Shown here: positions 1 through 9,268 of the stretch, piece by piece
Layout of the letters: each line of letters starts with the position of its first letter
Position numbering within the stretch: the first letter of the stretch is position 1
NCBI RefSeq assembly: GCF_963678635.1
Contig: NC_087068.1
Span: forward strand, 622,001-686,000
Source of the DNA: Symsagittifera roscoffensis
Taxonomy: Eukaryota > Xenacoelomorpha > Acoela > Convolutidae
DNA length: 64,000 bases
Direction: 5' to 3'
The notes under the pieces: generated by a model
Database searches by the model: none
Told to the model about the DNA's origin: nothing
What the model saw: the letters and a program-made list of their open reading frames with translations, nothing else
Position numbers and translations under genes: made by a program

Positions 1-1062
1 GCAATCGTCCACCACCTCATTCCCGTCGTTCTTGTCGCGAGTACCCCTTTCATTCACTTCACAAGCAGGATCCACTATCAAATAGTCTCCCTCTTGCATG
101 TCCGCTGGGATGCACCAATCCTCTGACGAGGCATTGTGTGGTTTGATGTTCTCGTAATGAGCTGCTCTTCCAGTGCTCAATCGATAAAAACGACCTCCTT
201 GGTGCACCTCTGTTATTTGAAATGGACCACGCCATTTCTTTAATAATTTCTTGGTTCCTTTTGGTGGAACCACTTCCTGGAACACCCAGACGTAGTCGCC
301 AACTGAGTAGGCTTTCGCATCAGCTGTCCTTTTATCAAACCTCCTTTTTTGTCTAATTTGCGCCTGTTGCGTATTCCTCCTGCATAAGTCATTGAGATCC
401 TGCTGTCTTCTAATAATATCCCGTACGTACGTTTGCGGTGCTGTCCTCTTCCCCTCATATTCAGGGTAGAAAAACGTCAACGGGAGCGCTTTTTCATGAC
501 CCGTTAACATCATGTGCGGACTTATTCCCGTGGTGGGATGCTCCGTGCTGTTGTAAGCACCCATCACGTGTGGTAAGTGCTTGTCCCAGTCATCCATGTA
601 GCGTGAGCAGTAGACTCTCAACATGGATACCAGTGTGCGATTCTGCCTCTCGACTAGGCCATTCGTTTGCGGGTGATAAGTGGTCGAGTGGGCCTGCGCT
701 ACCTGCGACCTTTTCATTAACTCTTTCGTGAGATCACCTACGAATGCTTTGCCATTGTCCGATTGGAACGTGATGGGGCAGCCATGCCTCGCTTTCCATA
801 CATTTATCAGATGATCGCATGTTTCTTCCGCCGATGCTGTCATGCAGGGTGCTGCCTCCGCATACTTCGTAAAATGGTCGATCATTACCAGCACCTGATT
901 ATAGCTCGTTGCTGTCATACAGATTTTTTGATGATCAATTTGCACCACTTCGTTGAAACCTGACGACTCTATTGACTGTAGGGGGAACCTTAGCTTCCTG
1001 GGATCCTTCGCTTGCTGACATGACAGGCATGCTGCGATCCACTTCTCACAAGCCTTCTTCAA
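1..1062 (-). pseudogene. pol: Integrase core and C-terminal part of gag-pol, downstream of an in-frame TGA
   Basis: This is the continuation of the large gag-pol frame, in the same reading frame, beyond a TGA at 1063-1065. I read it by hand and saw no further stop down to base 1. It supplies the second half of the integrase zinc-binding HHCC module (the CxxC pair), a DDE catalytic core (IDH, then SDNGKAF, then LVERQN) and a C-terminal module with the WRGPF sequence typical of gypsy integrases. The protein is still open at the window edge. The TGA could be one C-to-T change from CGA (Arg); readthrough is possible but not shown. Integrase would act in the nucleus on linear cDNA. Confidence 0.8.
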
Positions 1063-4000
1063 TCACGGCCATTCAAATCGTTTCTGTATCCTGTTGTACA
1101 CTTTGTCCACGCCTTGATGACCCATCTGATCATGTGAACGAAAGAGCAATTCGGTCTGGTACAACTGTGGTAACACTATTGAATTGTATTTATAAAGGAG
1201 CTTGTCCTCCTCCTTGCGCTTACAGGCTACGATTCCGTCCTTATTCAGGTACAACAACTCGTTTCGCTTCAGGTAGAATTGCTTCAGGATTTTGTAGGTG
1301 TCTTCTTCCAAGTCTCCCTTGTCAGGTGCTCCATTCTCGATCCATCTCTTGAGACTGCTCGTCATTCTATCATTTCGTTGAGCCCTTAGGAGATCCGACA
1401 GCCTGTACCTGGCTTTCAAATACGTCTTCACCACGTTCATTTGCCCACTCATTATCTCCGGAGCATGAGCATCGTCCATCAACTTGACACACCATATCTT
1501 TTTCAAAGGCGTCGCTTCCTGCACAGATGGTTCCAGATTGGTACGGACGACCGTACCATGTGGCAGCAATCTGGTTGGGCGTTTCGAAACTGCTATCAGC
1601 TCGAGCTCGTCTGCGGCATTATCTACCACAGTGCCCTCTTCATCTGAGGTGTATCTGTCCCTGTCTGGATCCTGATGTGTTTCTCGGTCCAGCCCACGCT
1701 GCTTCCAGTCTACCAATAAGGAGTGGATTGCGATCTCTGACATATCGGAATTGGAAGCTGTTTCGGACGTGTTGTCCCAGGACTGGGGTCTCGAGTCAAC
1801 ACTTGAGTCGACTGAGTCCCCAACATCATATTCCAAGTTGTCTGAGATGTTTCTTGACTCCCCGGACAAAACTCTGTCCATCGGTCGCTTCGAACCCGAC
1901 TCCCCGGACAAAATTCTGCCCCTAGGTGGTCTAGTCAACCTCTCCCCGGACAAGTCGTCCTGCACGGGCTCAAAGGTGTCTGACTCCTCAGACGAGTCGT
2001 CCTTGACTGGCTCGAAGGTGTCAGACTCTCCGGACATTGTCTCGTCCACGGACGAGCAATCTGGGCTCGGCTCGTATTCCTCTTTTGCATCCGTGAAGTG
2101 CACTCTCCTCGTGAAGCTAGATTTCGACCTGATCCTGACTTCCTCAGTAGTTTGGTTCTGATTCAATGTTCCATATTCAGTGAACGAAGTTCTCAACAAG
2201 ACTTCTTTCGGCATCGAGCTCACCAGCTGGTTGACGATCGACCTGCAATCCCGTTCAACGCCTCGGCTGCGAATGGACACTGGCCTCTTCTCTGTTCTCT
2301 CGGTGACAGTCAACCGCTGCATTGTCTCCATCCATTCACGATCATGCCTATCCACTTCCCTGTCCAACAAGTCACGGAGTTTTCCCATGACGTCCGGCGC
2401 CACGTTCACCGTCCTGTTCAATAGAGCCATGCTGTTTATACCCAGCCTGGTTAGTTCTTGCTGCACCAAGTTGGATCGGACTAGCAGATCCAACGGAACG
2501 CGCTCGCCTCTGGCTAAAAGCTTTATCTCAGCGGCTGTCTCCACTGGAAGGTCAGGGTGTCCAGGTATAGGATGTCCTGACTTGTCTAACCACCTAGTAA
2601 GTGGCAGCTTGTCGTAGGTTTCTTTATCCAGAAAGGAAAACCCGTCTTTGATCTCTGATTGGTTAGCCTGTTTGTCCTCGAGGCGCTCATAAAATTCTGT
2701 CTTTTTACTGAGGCTATCTGCGTTCTGGTGCTTGTCACGAGTACGGTGCTCTATGATCATGTGGTATCCATCCAGGCGCACGATCCAACGACCAATATAG
2801 CTTTGGTCCATCGAATAGGTCTTCAGCCAGGCAAGGGCACGGTTATCCACACGTAACTTGAAGGGAGCACTCCCCAAGTAGGCCCTGTATTTTTCCACGA
2901 AAGTGATCACCGCAAACATCTCCGCTTTTGGTGCGCCGTACTTCATTTCAGTATCACTCAGGACTTTACTCCCGTAGGCTATCGGACGAAGAACCGTTCT
3001 CCCGTTCCACTCCTGCTCCTGGTGAAGTATGCCCGATATCGCAACCACTGATGCATCCGTGTCCAGCACGAACATCCCCTTCTCTGTTGGCATGCCGAGG
3101 ACCGGTGCCTCGCAAAGTTCACGCTTGATGTTTTCAAATGAAACTTGTGCCTCATCAGTCCAGGTGAACTTTTTGTCCTTGTTTCTCATCAACCTCTGCA
3201 TGGGGTATATTTTGTCAGCATACCCCTTGATGAACTCTCGATAATAATTTGCGAATCCCAGAAAACTCATCAGCTGTGTATCTGTTTTAGGTGCCTTCCA
3301 GGTCAGCACCGCTTCAACCGCTTCGGGATCTGGTCTCACTCCATGTTTGTCAACCAGGCGGCCCAGATACTTTATGGAATCCCTGAGGATTTCACACTTA
3401 GAGGGTTTACATTTCAGACCCGCCTGCTTCATGCAAGAAAACACCTCCTCCAACCTCTCTATGTGGTCTTCCAAGGTTGGTGTTGCAATCACGACATCAT
3501 CGACATAACACATGATGAGATTCCCGTATTTCTTAGTGACGCTCGTGAGTGCCTGGGCCATCAGTCGCTGGAATGTGGCCGTCGCGTTGCACAATCCGAA
3601 TGGCATCCTCTTCCACTGGAACAGTCCCAGCTCACACGCGAAACCTGTTTTCTCTCGATCTTGCTTTCTGAGTGGCACTTGCCAGAATGCAGAGCCCAAA
3701 TCCAACGTCGTGAAGAACTTCGCGTCTCCCAGCTTGGATAGGCTCTCATCGATGCGGGGAATCGGGTATGCGTCCCTTATAGTCACTGCGTTCAGATAAC
3801 GGAAATCACCACAAAATCTGAGTTGTCCCCCTTTCTTTTTCGCCATGACCACACCACAAGCCCATGGAGACTTCGACGGCTCGATCATGTCGTACTCCAT
3901 TAACATTTCGATTTCCTTCCTACACGCTTCTGACTTGTTTGGGGTCATTCTTCTCGCCCCTTCCCTATGAGGTACCGAGCCCTCTTCTATCTCAATCTCG

Positions 4001-7000
4001 TGCTCTACAAAATTGCAACAACCTATGTCGGCCTTATGCTTTGAAAAAACGTCTGCGTTCCGATTTAGCACCGCTCTGAGCGAATCTAATTCCTTATCTG
4101 ATATTTTACCCTTCAGGTGTTCTATCTCAGGTAGGACAGGCTTATTCGCTGCTAACTCTGCTTCCGTCGGCCTCTCAGGAAAATTGGAACAACTAGACAG
4201 CCCATCATCTGTTTCCGACTTCATTGAAAACAATTTCCTAGAAGATTTCAATTCATTCACTCTTTTCATTATACATTCTTGGTTCGCATGCAATGGAGAT
4301 TTAGTTACATCAAACTTTTTCAAGTTCTCCACACTCTGAAAGTCTGTGTTCAGAGGCAAAGCGTAGCCAAGTTTCTTTCCCCTCTGTATTGTCACTGTTG
4401 TTGCTTCTGTGTTCAATAACACACTCACACACAGTCCGCTCTGAGTGAGTGAGAAGCTTCTTCCTAAAATAGCCGAGCTTTTACTGTTTGGATTCGGTAC
4501 CAGACACACCTGTCTGTCATTGCTGAGTTCATTCAAGTTCCTCATCCTAAACGTCGCTACTACGGCTTGGTTTGGTTTTAATCTAACTTTTCGATCCAGA
4601 AAGATCGGCACCTTAGCCTGATTAATTAAGATCTTATTAAGGGGTTTTTTCTCATACTTTCTCTCAGGATCCTTGATCCTAATCAATCCGTCATTGAGAT
4701 CGATCGTGACGTCAAAGTTGCGAACGAAATCCCTTCCTAAGATGAACTGATCGGATTCGTCCAAATTCTCTACTACTAGGAAGCTCATCCAAAGATGTCT
4801 TCCTCCGAGCTGCAGTGAAATGATCGGGGTTCGTCCGGTAACATAGATCGCTCCCTGATTGGCAGCTGCCAACCTGATGTTTGTCGGTATGAGATCCGAC
4901 CTTTCGAAACCCATGTCAGTCCAAGTTTTGACTGGCATGACACTAACCACTGCTCCCGTGTCTAGCAGTCCCTTTACTGAAAGTTGTCTGCCTTGCACGT
5001 CCAGAACGTGGGCGGCCAGATCGGCCTCACAACCAATATGCACCGCATCTTGTTCGAGCATCGCGTTGTGTCCGATTCGTCTAACCTTCAGCTCCTCTTG
5101 ACCAATGTATATCCGGCCAATCTGGTCGTTCGCATCAGTTATGTGAGCTTTCGTGTAGATATTGATGCCATCTACATTCATCAGGATCGGGTAAGGGCCA
5201 TGGACATCGATATAATGTCCGTCCACTTTCATCAGCCTCGGACCTCCCGTTGTGAGCAGCGCTCGCACTGCCCTGGAGTCCAGTTTGGGATCCTTCTCCT
5301 TCAGGTAGTCGGCATAGATGTCCAGGTGGACTAGTGTAATCTCGGATGACTCACTCAAGTTCTTGACCACCTGGTGCCCTGCGACTGAGATGATGGACAT
5401 TATTTTGGTCCCCGCCTTCGTCATGCCGAAAATCTTACCAGATATAACGTTCAGTTTTAGTCCCTGTTTCTTGGGTTCCTCTTTGTCTTCTGCTTCTGTC
5501 GTTTTACCCAGGACATTAAGACTTTCCCGAAGATCTGTGCTCTCCAGCTCCGACCTTACCCATTGCTCCACTTCTTTCGTGGCTAGGTCCTGTTTGACAT
5601 TCTGTAGCGCTGTCCTTGCCGCCAGGCCGTAATCCACCTTGAGTGGGCTAGACGACTCTGCTTCGAGGTTCGAGGCTACCACCTCGTCAGGCCATGTCTT
5701 AACCTTTTTGGTCGTAAAGGTGCTCGGTGTCGTCTCCTTTCTCCGAGATTCAGCCTCGTTCATCAGACGTGCTCGACTGGCCTTGACACCCGAAAGCGCC
5801 TCTTCGTGGCGGGGATGTTTCGCGTCCGCTACTGCGTCCCAAAATTGAGTACAATCCGACTTGAAGTGTCCCTCCAGATTACAGAAGAAACACCTCAGAC
5901 CATATTTCATGATGAGCCCTCTGACGTACTCCTCATGATCATCGTCGGTCGCGTCGGCGTCCTCGAGAAAGTAGCCTATGGCCTTCATGTTCTGTTTGTA
6001 TGCAGAACACGCAGAGACGTGATGGTCCATTGAACCACAATTCGCGCACGACCTCCTCTTGTCCATGTTATCGCGAGGTTTGTACCAACTGGAATTCGCA
6101 CCAGTGTTTGTCCCGCTATAGTTGCCATAATTGCTGTAACGGTTTTGCGCCCTCGGTTTTATGAGTAAATACTCGCGTGACTTCATACGCAAGTCGTCAG
6201 GCGTGGGTACCTGGTCAAGCGACAGGGTGAAGTGAGTGGCCAACATCGTCTTCAACTCCTCACTCCTTACTCCATCCATGAACTTCGAAGCAATCGCCAA
6301 GTTTCGCTCGGATATTCTCTCATCCGGGTTGCTTCTCCTCCTGAGCAATTCAAGGTCGTCCAAGAATTTATCTATTGATTCTTCATCTCTCTGACGCCTC
6401 TTCTCGAACTTCACCATAGCCTGGTGCCCTTGTACTCCAGAGCCGAAACGATTCAGCAGGATGTCGAATATCTTGCGAGCGCTGTCTCTCTCATTGACTC
6501 TTTTCGCCATTACACAATTTAATGCAGTACCCTCCAGGTTGCTCGTCAGCGCGCTGCACTCTTGTTTCTTGGAGAGATTCTCTTCCTCAAAGTGTAACTT
6601 CATCACCTCTATCCAAGTATCAATGCAGCCGTCCGACTCGTCTTTATATGACTTCGGCTTTTTCAGTGTTCTTCTTGACCTCTCTCCTCTCTCGGTTGAC
6701 TTCGAGAGCTTGGTGATGAATGTTTCAAGAGATCTGTTCAGAGGCTCAAACATCGAGGCATACATCGTTGTGTCTTGTGAGACTGTAGTCAGATCTGATA
6801 CTGAACTGACTTGTGGCACGGTCGGCAATCTTGTCTCCGGAGTGGCATCTGCCTCTGGTGGGACTGGATTCGTCCAGCCAGGCCTCTGCGGGGCTGCCCT
6901 TGGCCGCTCCTTGTTTCTATGTTCGTAGTTCGTTCTCGAGCCTTGCTGGGCTCTGGCACTGTTGCCCGTACCATCTCCAACATTCGCATGGCGTGAGCGC

Positions 7001-8022
7001 TCCCTTGAGTTGGAATGCTCCTGCCAACTACTCCCATTCAGGATCGCGTCAAGCTTCCGCATCATCAAGTCAGATTTGGCGTCCAACCTCCTTTCCAGGC
7101 CAGTCATCGTTTGGGCGTAGGTATTATCATGATCATTCAACAATAGCTCGATCTCTCTTGTCATCCTAGCCTCTCTCTCCTCTGACTCTTTGCTTGCCTG
7201 TGCCAGGCTCTCGGCCAGGCATCGATCGGTGTTACGAATCAATTGAGCCTGATCAAACCTCGCCTGCGACTTCACGTGCGTTAGCTCATCTTTCAAACTC
7301 TCTCGACCATGGTGAGCTCTCTCGTCAACTTGATCTATCCTCTTAGTCATGTCTCGCCTCAATTCATCCAGGCCATTCATCACACCAGCGAACATGTCAC
7401 TTATGTCACCAGCCGCTCCCAATGGCGGGGTTAGCCCCAGAGAAGACGAGGTTAACTGCGGCTGTAGCCTAGTACTCGATGACGCACCGCCCTTTTGCTT
7501 GTGCATCGACGTCATCAGTCTGTCAAACGTTGATGATGCTCCCATCGTTATCCCATCTGACATAGGCCTGTTCGGCGAGGCAGAAGACGCCTCCCTGCTC
7601 ATGTCGTTCCTTGGGCACGGTGTGAAGTTCACATCCGGATGGGTTATTTCCGGTTGGTCGTAACTAGAGGATAGACCTCCGGCTTGTAGCGACGTCACGC
7701 GCTCATCGTACAAAGACTTCCAACTTTTCTTTGCCTTCGAGAACGTCTGCTCTTCACCCGGACTCATACTCGACATCATCGCGTTGTTGCTCTGCTTGGC
7801 CAAAGATGAGTGTGTACTTGTCGGATGTGAAGGTTCCTTTCTCCATTTATAGCTCTTAGTCTCTGATTTGGACATTCCCCTGTACAACACTTCCTCCCGA
7901 GGTTCGACCTCGGGACGCTCCGAGGTCTCCTCTGTCCTCTCGGCTTCCTCCCGTTCGAGGACCTCATCTGGCTCAAAGTCGGGTCGAATGAGCGTTCGCT
8001 CCCCTTCGTCAAAGGGATCCAC
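1063..8022 (-). CDS. gag-pol: Gag-pol polyprotein: capsid, CCHC knuckles, protease, RT, RNase H, start of integrase
   Basis: An open frame of 2,319 codons counted from a GTG at 8022; the first in-frame ATG is at 7875. Approximate residues from 8022: Ser/Glu-rich coiled N-terminal half; retrotransposon gag/capsid-like helices 455-600; CCHC knuckles at 658-671 (CANCGSMDHHVSAC) and 707-720 (CFFCNLEGHFKSDC); retropepsin with LLDTGA near 1021 and ILGRDF further on; RT with FCGDFRYLN and the YVDD catalytic box (bases 3496-3507); RNase H with DTDAS and the NADSLS end; then about 500 residues of acidic, repetitive spacer; then the first half (HxxxH) of the integrase HHCC module, where a TGA stops it. 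Gag and pol are one frame with no frameshift, as in some gypsy lineages. Base composition is balanced, unlike the AT-rich plus-strand element at 14-36 kb. The near-intact frame suggests a young insertion. It would copy RNA to cDNA in cytoplasmic particles. Confidence 0.9.
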   Translation of the reverse strand: MDPFDEGERTLIRPDFEPDEVLEREEAERTEETSERPEVEPREEVLYRGMSKSETKSYKWRKEPSHPTSTHSSLAKQSNNAMMSSMSPGEEQTFSKAKKSWKSLYDERVTSLQAGGLSSSYDQPEITHPDVNFTPCPRNDMSREASSASPNRPMSDGITMGASSTFDRLMTSMHKQKGGASSSTRLQPQLTSSSLGLTPPLGAAGDISDMFAGVMNGLDELRRDMTKRIDQVDERAHHGRESLKDELTHVKSQARFDQAQLIRNTDRCLAESLAQASKESEEREARMTREIELLLNDHDNTYAQTMTGLERRLDAKSDLMMRKLDAILNGSSWQEHSNSRERSRHANVGDGTGNSARAQQGSRTNYEHRNKERPRAAPQRPGWTNPVPPEADATPETRLPTVPQVSSVSDLTTVSQDTTMYASMFEPLNRSLETFITKLSKSTERGERSRRTLKKPKSYKDESDGCIDTWIEVMKLHFEEENLSKKQECSALTSNLEGTALNCVMAKRVNERDSARKIFDILLNRFGSGVQGHQAMVKFEKRRQRDEESIDKFLDDLELLRRRSNPDERISERNLAIASKFMDGVRSEELKTMLATHFTLSLDQVPTPDDLRMKSREYLLIKPRAQNRYSNYGNYSGTNTGANSSWYKPRDNMDKRRSCANCGSMDHHVSACSAYKQNMKAIGYFLEDADATDDDHEEYVRGLIMKYGLRCFFCNLEGHFKSDCTQFWDAVADAKHPRHEEALSGVKASRARLMNEAESRRKETTPSTFTTKKVKTWPDEVVASNLEAESSSPLKVDYGLAARTALQNVKQDLATKEVEQWVRSELESTDLRESLNVLGKTTEAEDKEEPKKQGLKLNVISGKIFGMTKAGTKIMSIISVAGHQVVKNLSESSEITLVHLDIYADYLKEKDPKLDSRAVRALLTTGGPRLMKVDGHYIDVHGPYPILMNVDGINIYTKAHITDANDQIGRIYIGQEELKVRRIGHNAMLEQDAVHIGCEADLAAHVLDVQGRQLSVKGLLDTGAVVSVMPVKTWTDMGFERSDLIPTNIRLAAANQGAIYVTGRTPIISLQLGGRHLWMSFLVVENLDESDQFILGRDFVRNFDVTIDLNDGLIRIKDPERKYEKKPLNKILINQAKVPIFLDRKVRLKPNQAVVATFRMRNLNELSNDRQVCLVPNPNSKSSAILGRSFSLTQSGLCVSVLLNTEATTVTIQRGKKLGYALPLNTDFQSVENLKKFDVTKSPLHANQECIMKRVNELKSSRKLFSMKSETDDGLSSCSNFPERPTEAELAANKPVLPEIEHLKGKISDKELDSLRAVLNRNADVFSKHKADIGCCNFVEHEIEIEEGSVPHREGARRMTPNKSEACRKEIEMLMEYDMIEPSKSPWACGVVMAKKKGGQLRFCGDFRYLNAVTIRDAYPIPRIDESLSKLGDAKFFTTLDLGSAFWQVPLRKQDREKTGFACELGLFQWKRMPFGLCNATATFQRLMAQALTSVTKKYGNLIMCYVDDVVIATPTLEDHIERLEEVFSCMKQAGLKCKPSKCEILRDSIKYLGRLVDKHGVRPDPEAVEAVLTWKAPKTDTQLMSFLGFANYYREFIKGYADKIYPMQRLMRNKDKKFTWTDEAQVSFENIKRELCEAPVLGMPTEKGMFVLDTDASVVAISGILHQEQEWNGRTVLRPIAYGSKVLSDTEMKYGAPKAEMFAVITFVEKYRAYLGSAPFKLRVDNRALAWLKTYSMDQSYIGRWIVRLDGYHMIIEHRTRDKHQNADSLSKKTEFYERLEDKQANQSEIKDGFSFLDKETYDKLPLTRWLDKSGHPIPGHPDLPVETAAEIKLLARGERVPLDLLVRSNLVQQELTRLGINSMALLNRTVNVAPDVMGKLRDLLDREVDRHDREWMETMQRLTVTERTEKRPVSIRSRGVERDCRSIVNQLVSSMPKEVLLRTSFTEYGTLNQNQTTEEVRIRSKSSFTRRVHFTDAKEEYEPSPDCSSVDETMSGESDTFEPVKDDSSEESDTFEPVQDDLSGERLTRPPRGRILSGESGSKRPMDRVLSGESRNISDNLEYDVGDSVDSSVDSRPQSWDNTSETASNSDMSEIAIHSLLVDWKQRGLDRETHQDPDRDRYTSDEEGTVVDNAADELELIAVSKRPTRLLPHGTVVRTNLEPSVQEATPLKKIWCVKLMDDAHAPEIMSGQMNVVKTYLKARYRLSDLLRAQRNDRMTSSLKRWIENGAPDKGDLEEDTYKILKQFYLKRNELLYLNKDGIVACKRKEEDKLLYKYNSIVLPQLYQTELLFRSHDQMGHQGVDKVYNRIQKRFEWP

Positions 8023-8040
8023 CAGCGTTTCGCTCGCAGG

Positions 8041-8268
8041 CTAGGCCTCGGCGCTCCCTCTTTGATTGCCATCGAGGTTTTTCTCGCTCCTTAGTTTCAT
8101 TTCGCTCACTGAAAGATCAGGTTGACCTTTAGTCGATTCGTCTTCAGCAAACGCGTCGGAAGCGCTGCTAAACGTGGTTTGGCTACGCCTAGTTCTAAAC
8201 TTCCGCGTGCTTCCCTTGCTTAGCCTGGGAATTTTAGTAGTCGATCCTAACGAGTCCCTGCGCTGCAT
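8041..8268 (-). pseudogene. Probable N-terminal extension of gag, cut off by an in-frame TAG
   Basis: A frame starting at an ATG at 8268 (residues MQRRDSLGSTTK...) is Ser/Arg/Lys-rich and ends at TAG 8041-8043. It lies in exactly the same frame as the large gag-pol ORF, whose first in-frame ATG is only at 7875. The simplest reading is that gag originally began at 8268 and that one nonsense change (for example CAG to TAG) separates this segment. An alternative is that gag starts at 7875 and this is leader sequence that happens to be open. No domain is recognised in it. Confidence 0.5.
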
Positions 8269-8744
8269 AGTTTTTAACAAAATGAAAGTATTCGTAATTT
8301 GATGGCAATGCAAACGTACCACAAACAAGATTTAGTTAAATCACTTAACGCTGCCTACTCGATTCCGTCAGTATCAAAATGTCTCTTAGATCTCTCACGA
8401 CTAAACTAGTGACTCAGCTAAAGTTACACACAGGGTCTACCCAGTATTGATATAATGCTAACTCAACCCGGTTGTATAGTATAACAGTATCACTAAGTTT
8501 CCACAAGATATAATCGACACACAAAACACAATCGATAATTAGATAAGAATATCCTACAGGTGACAGCGACCTTTTGTCAGTATCAATTTATCGCCACAAA
8601 ATTTATCAAGTCACTGCTTTGTTAAAATTAAACAATCTTTGATAAAAAGCAGTGATGATTCAGAAATAGATAAATAAAACTTAGTCTTAAAGAAAAAGAC
8701 TTCCCTCAATCGGAACGATCCGAAAGAACAAAGCCCAGGACACA
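8269..8744 (-). other. Leader upstream of gag, no gene seen
   Basis: AT-richer sequence with no recognisable gene or domain. In the minus-strand orientation it lies just upstream of the gag start, so it is most likely the untranslated leader of the retroelement. No primer-binding site could be assigned because the LTR edge is unknown. Confidence 0.4.
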
Positions 8745-9035
8745 GTCTTCTCAAGTGGGTGTGTATTTGCCTAATACACCCACCGAGGTCTTCTTTTGGG
8801 TGTCCTGCGATTGCCCGAGCTGTCCTACTAAGTAGCTCAAGGCAACCTCTGATCGAAAATTCGTCAAATCTATGAAAAAGCTCTCCCACACTCGGACTGC
8901 TCCAAGTGCACGAGAGTAGGGAACAATTTTTCTTCTCAAGTGGGTGTGTATCTGCCTAATACACCCACCGAGGTCTTCCTTTATTTGTTCCCGGATTGCC
9001 CGAACTTTCCTATTAAGTAGCTCAAGGCAACCACA
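8745..9035 (-). repeat. Tandem duplication (about 185-bp period) carrying a GTGGGTGT...ACACCCAC hairpin
   Basis: Two copies of a block beginning TCTTCTCAAGTGGGTGTGTA occur at 8746 and 8931. Each contains an inverted repeat GTGGGTGT / ACACCCAC around TGCCTAAT and each ends with AGTAGCTCAAGGCAACC. A third, partial trace (TTCTAATACACCCA) is at about 9074. The copies differ at scattered bases, so the duplication is not very recent. On the minus strand both give the peptide string LGGCIRQIHTHLR, which I take to be incidental. The position in the element's 5' region suggests a structured RNA leader or part of an LTR (inference). Confidence 0.7.
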
Positions 9036-9268
9036 CAACCAAAATCACAATCAAAAAAAATTTTTGTTCGGGTACTTCTAATACACCCAATGTAGAATCC
9101 AAAGTTGATCACGAATTTTCGGGTCAAAATGGGTTCTTATGATCCTGATAAGCACGCCTAATATCCTAATATGATCCTAATTAAATGGATATTTTCCGTT
9201 GCCCAAATTGCCACAGAAAGTTTACTCAAGTCTCTAACAAGGAAGATCGTTAGAAGGTTTAAGACGCT
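9036..9268. other. Unassigned sequence, no gene seen
   Basis: Nothing recognisable apart from the partial AATACACCCA trace noted for the duplicated hairpin. Probably still part of the 5' region of the minus-strand retroelement. Confidence 0.3.

Larger units (their letters stand above)
1..9100 (-). mobile_element. Ty3/gypsy-type LTR retrotransposon, partial (runs off left edge)
   Basis: A minus-strand retroelement whose gag-pol frame spans at least positions 1-8268. Seen: gag capsid-like segment, two CCHC knuckles, aspartic protease (DTG), RT (YVDD), RNase H, then an integrase continuing past the window start. The order protease-RT-RNase H-integrase is that of the Ty3/gypsy superfamily. The 3' end and 3' LTR lie outside the window. 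The 5' LTR should be to the right of 8.3 kb, but with only one LTR in view I cannot fix its edges; the 9100 limit is arbitrary and the element may reach 11-12 kb. Confidence 0.85.

Noticed and set aside
438-6928. Plus-strand ORFs of up to 198 codons opposite the first gag-pol
   Set aside because: They are shadows of the long minus-strand frame and have no recognisable domain content.
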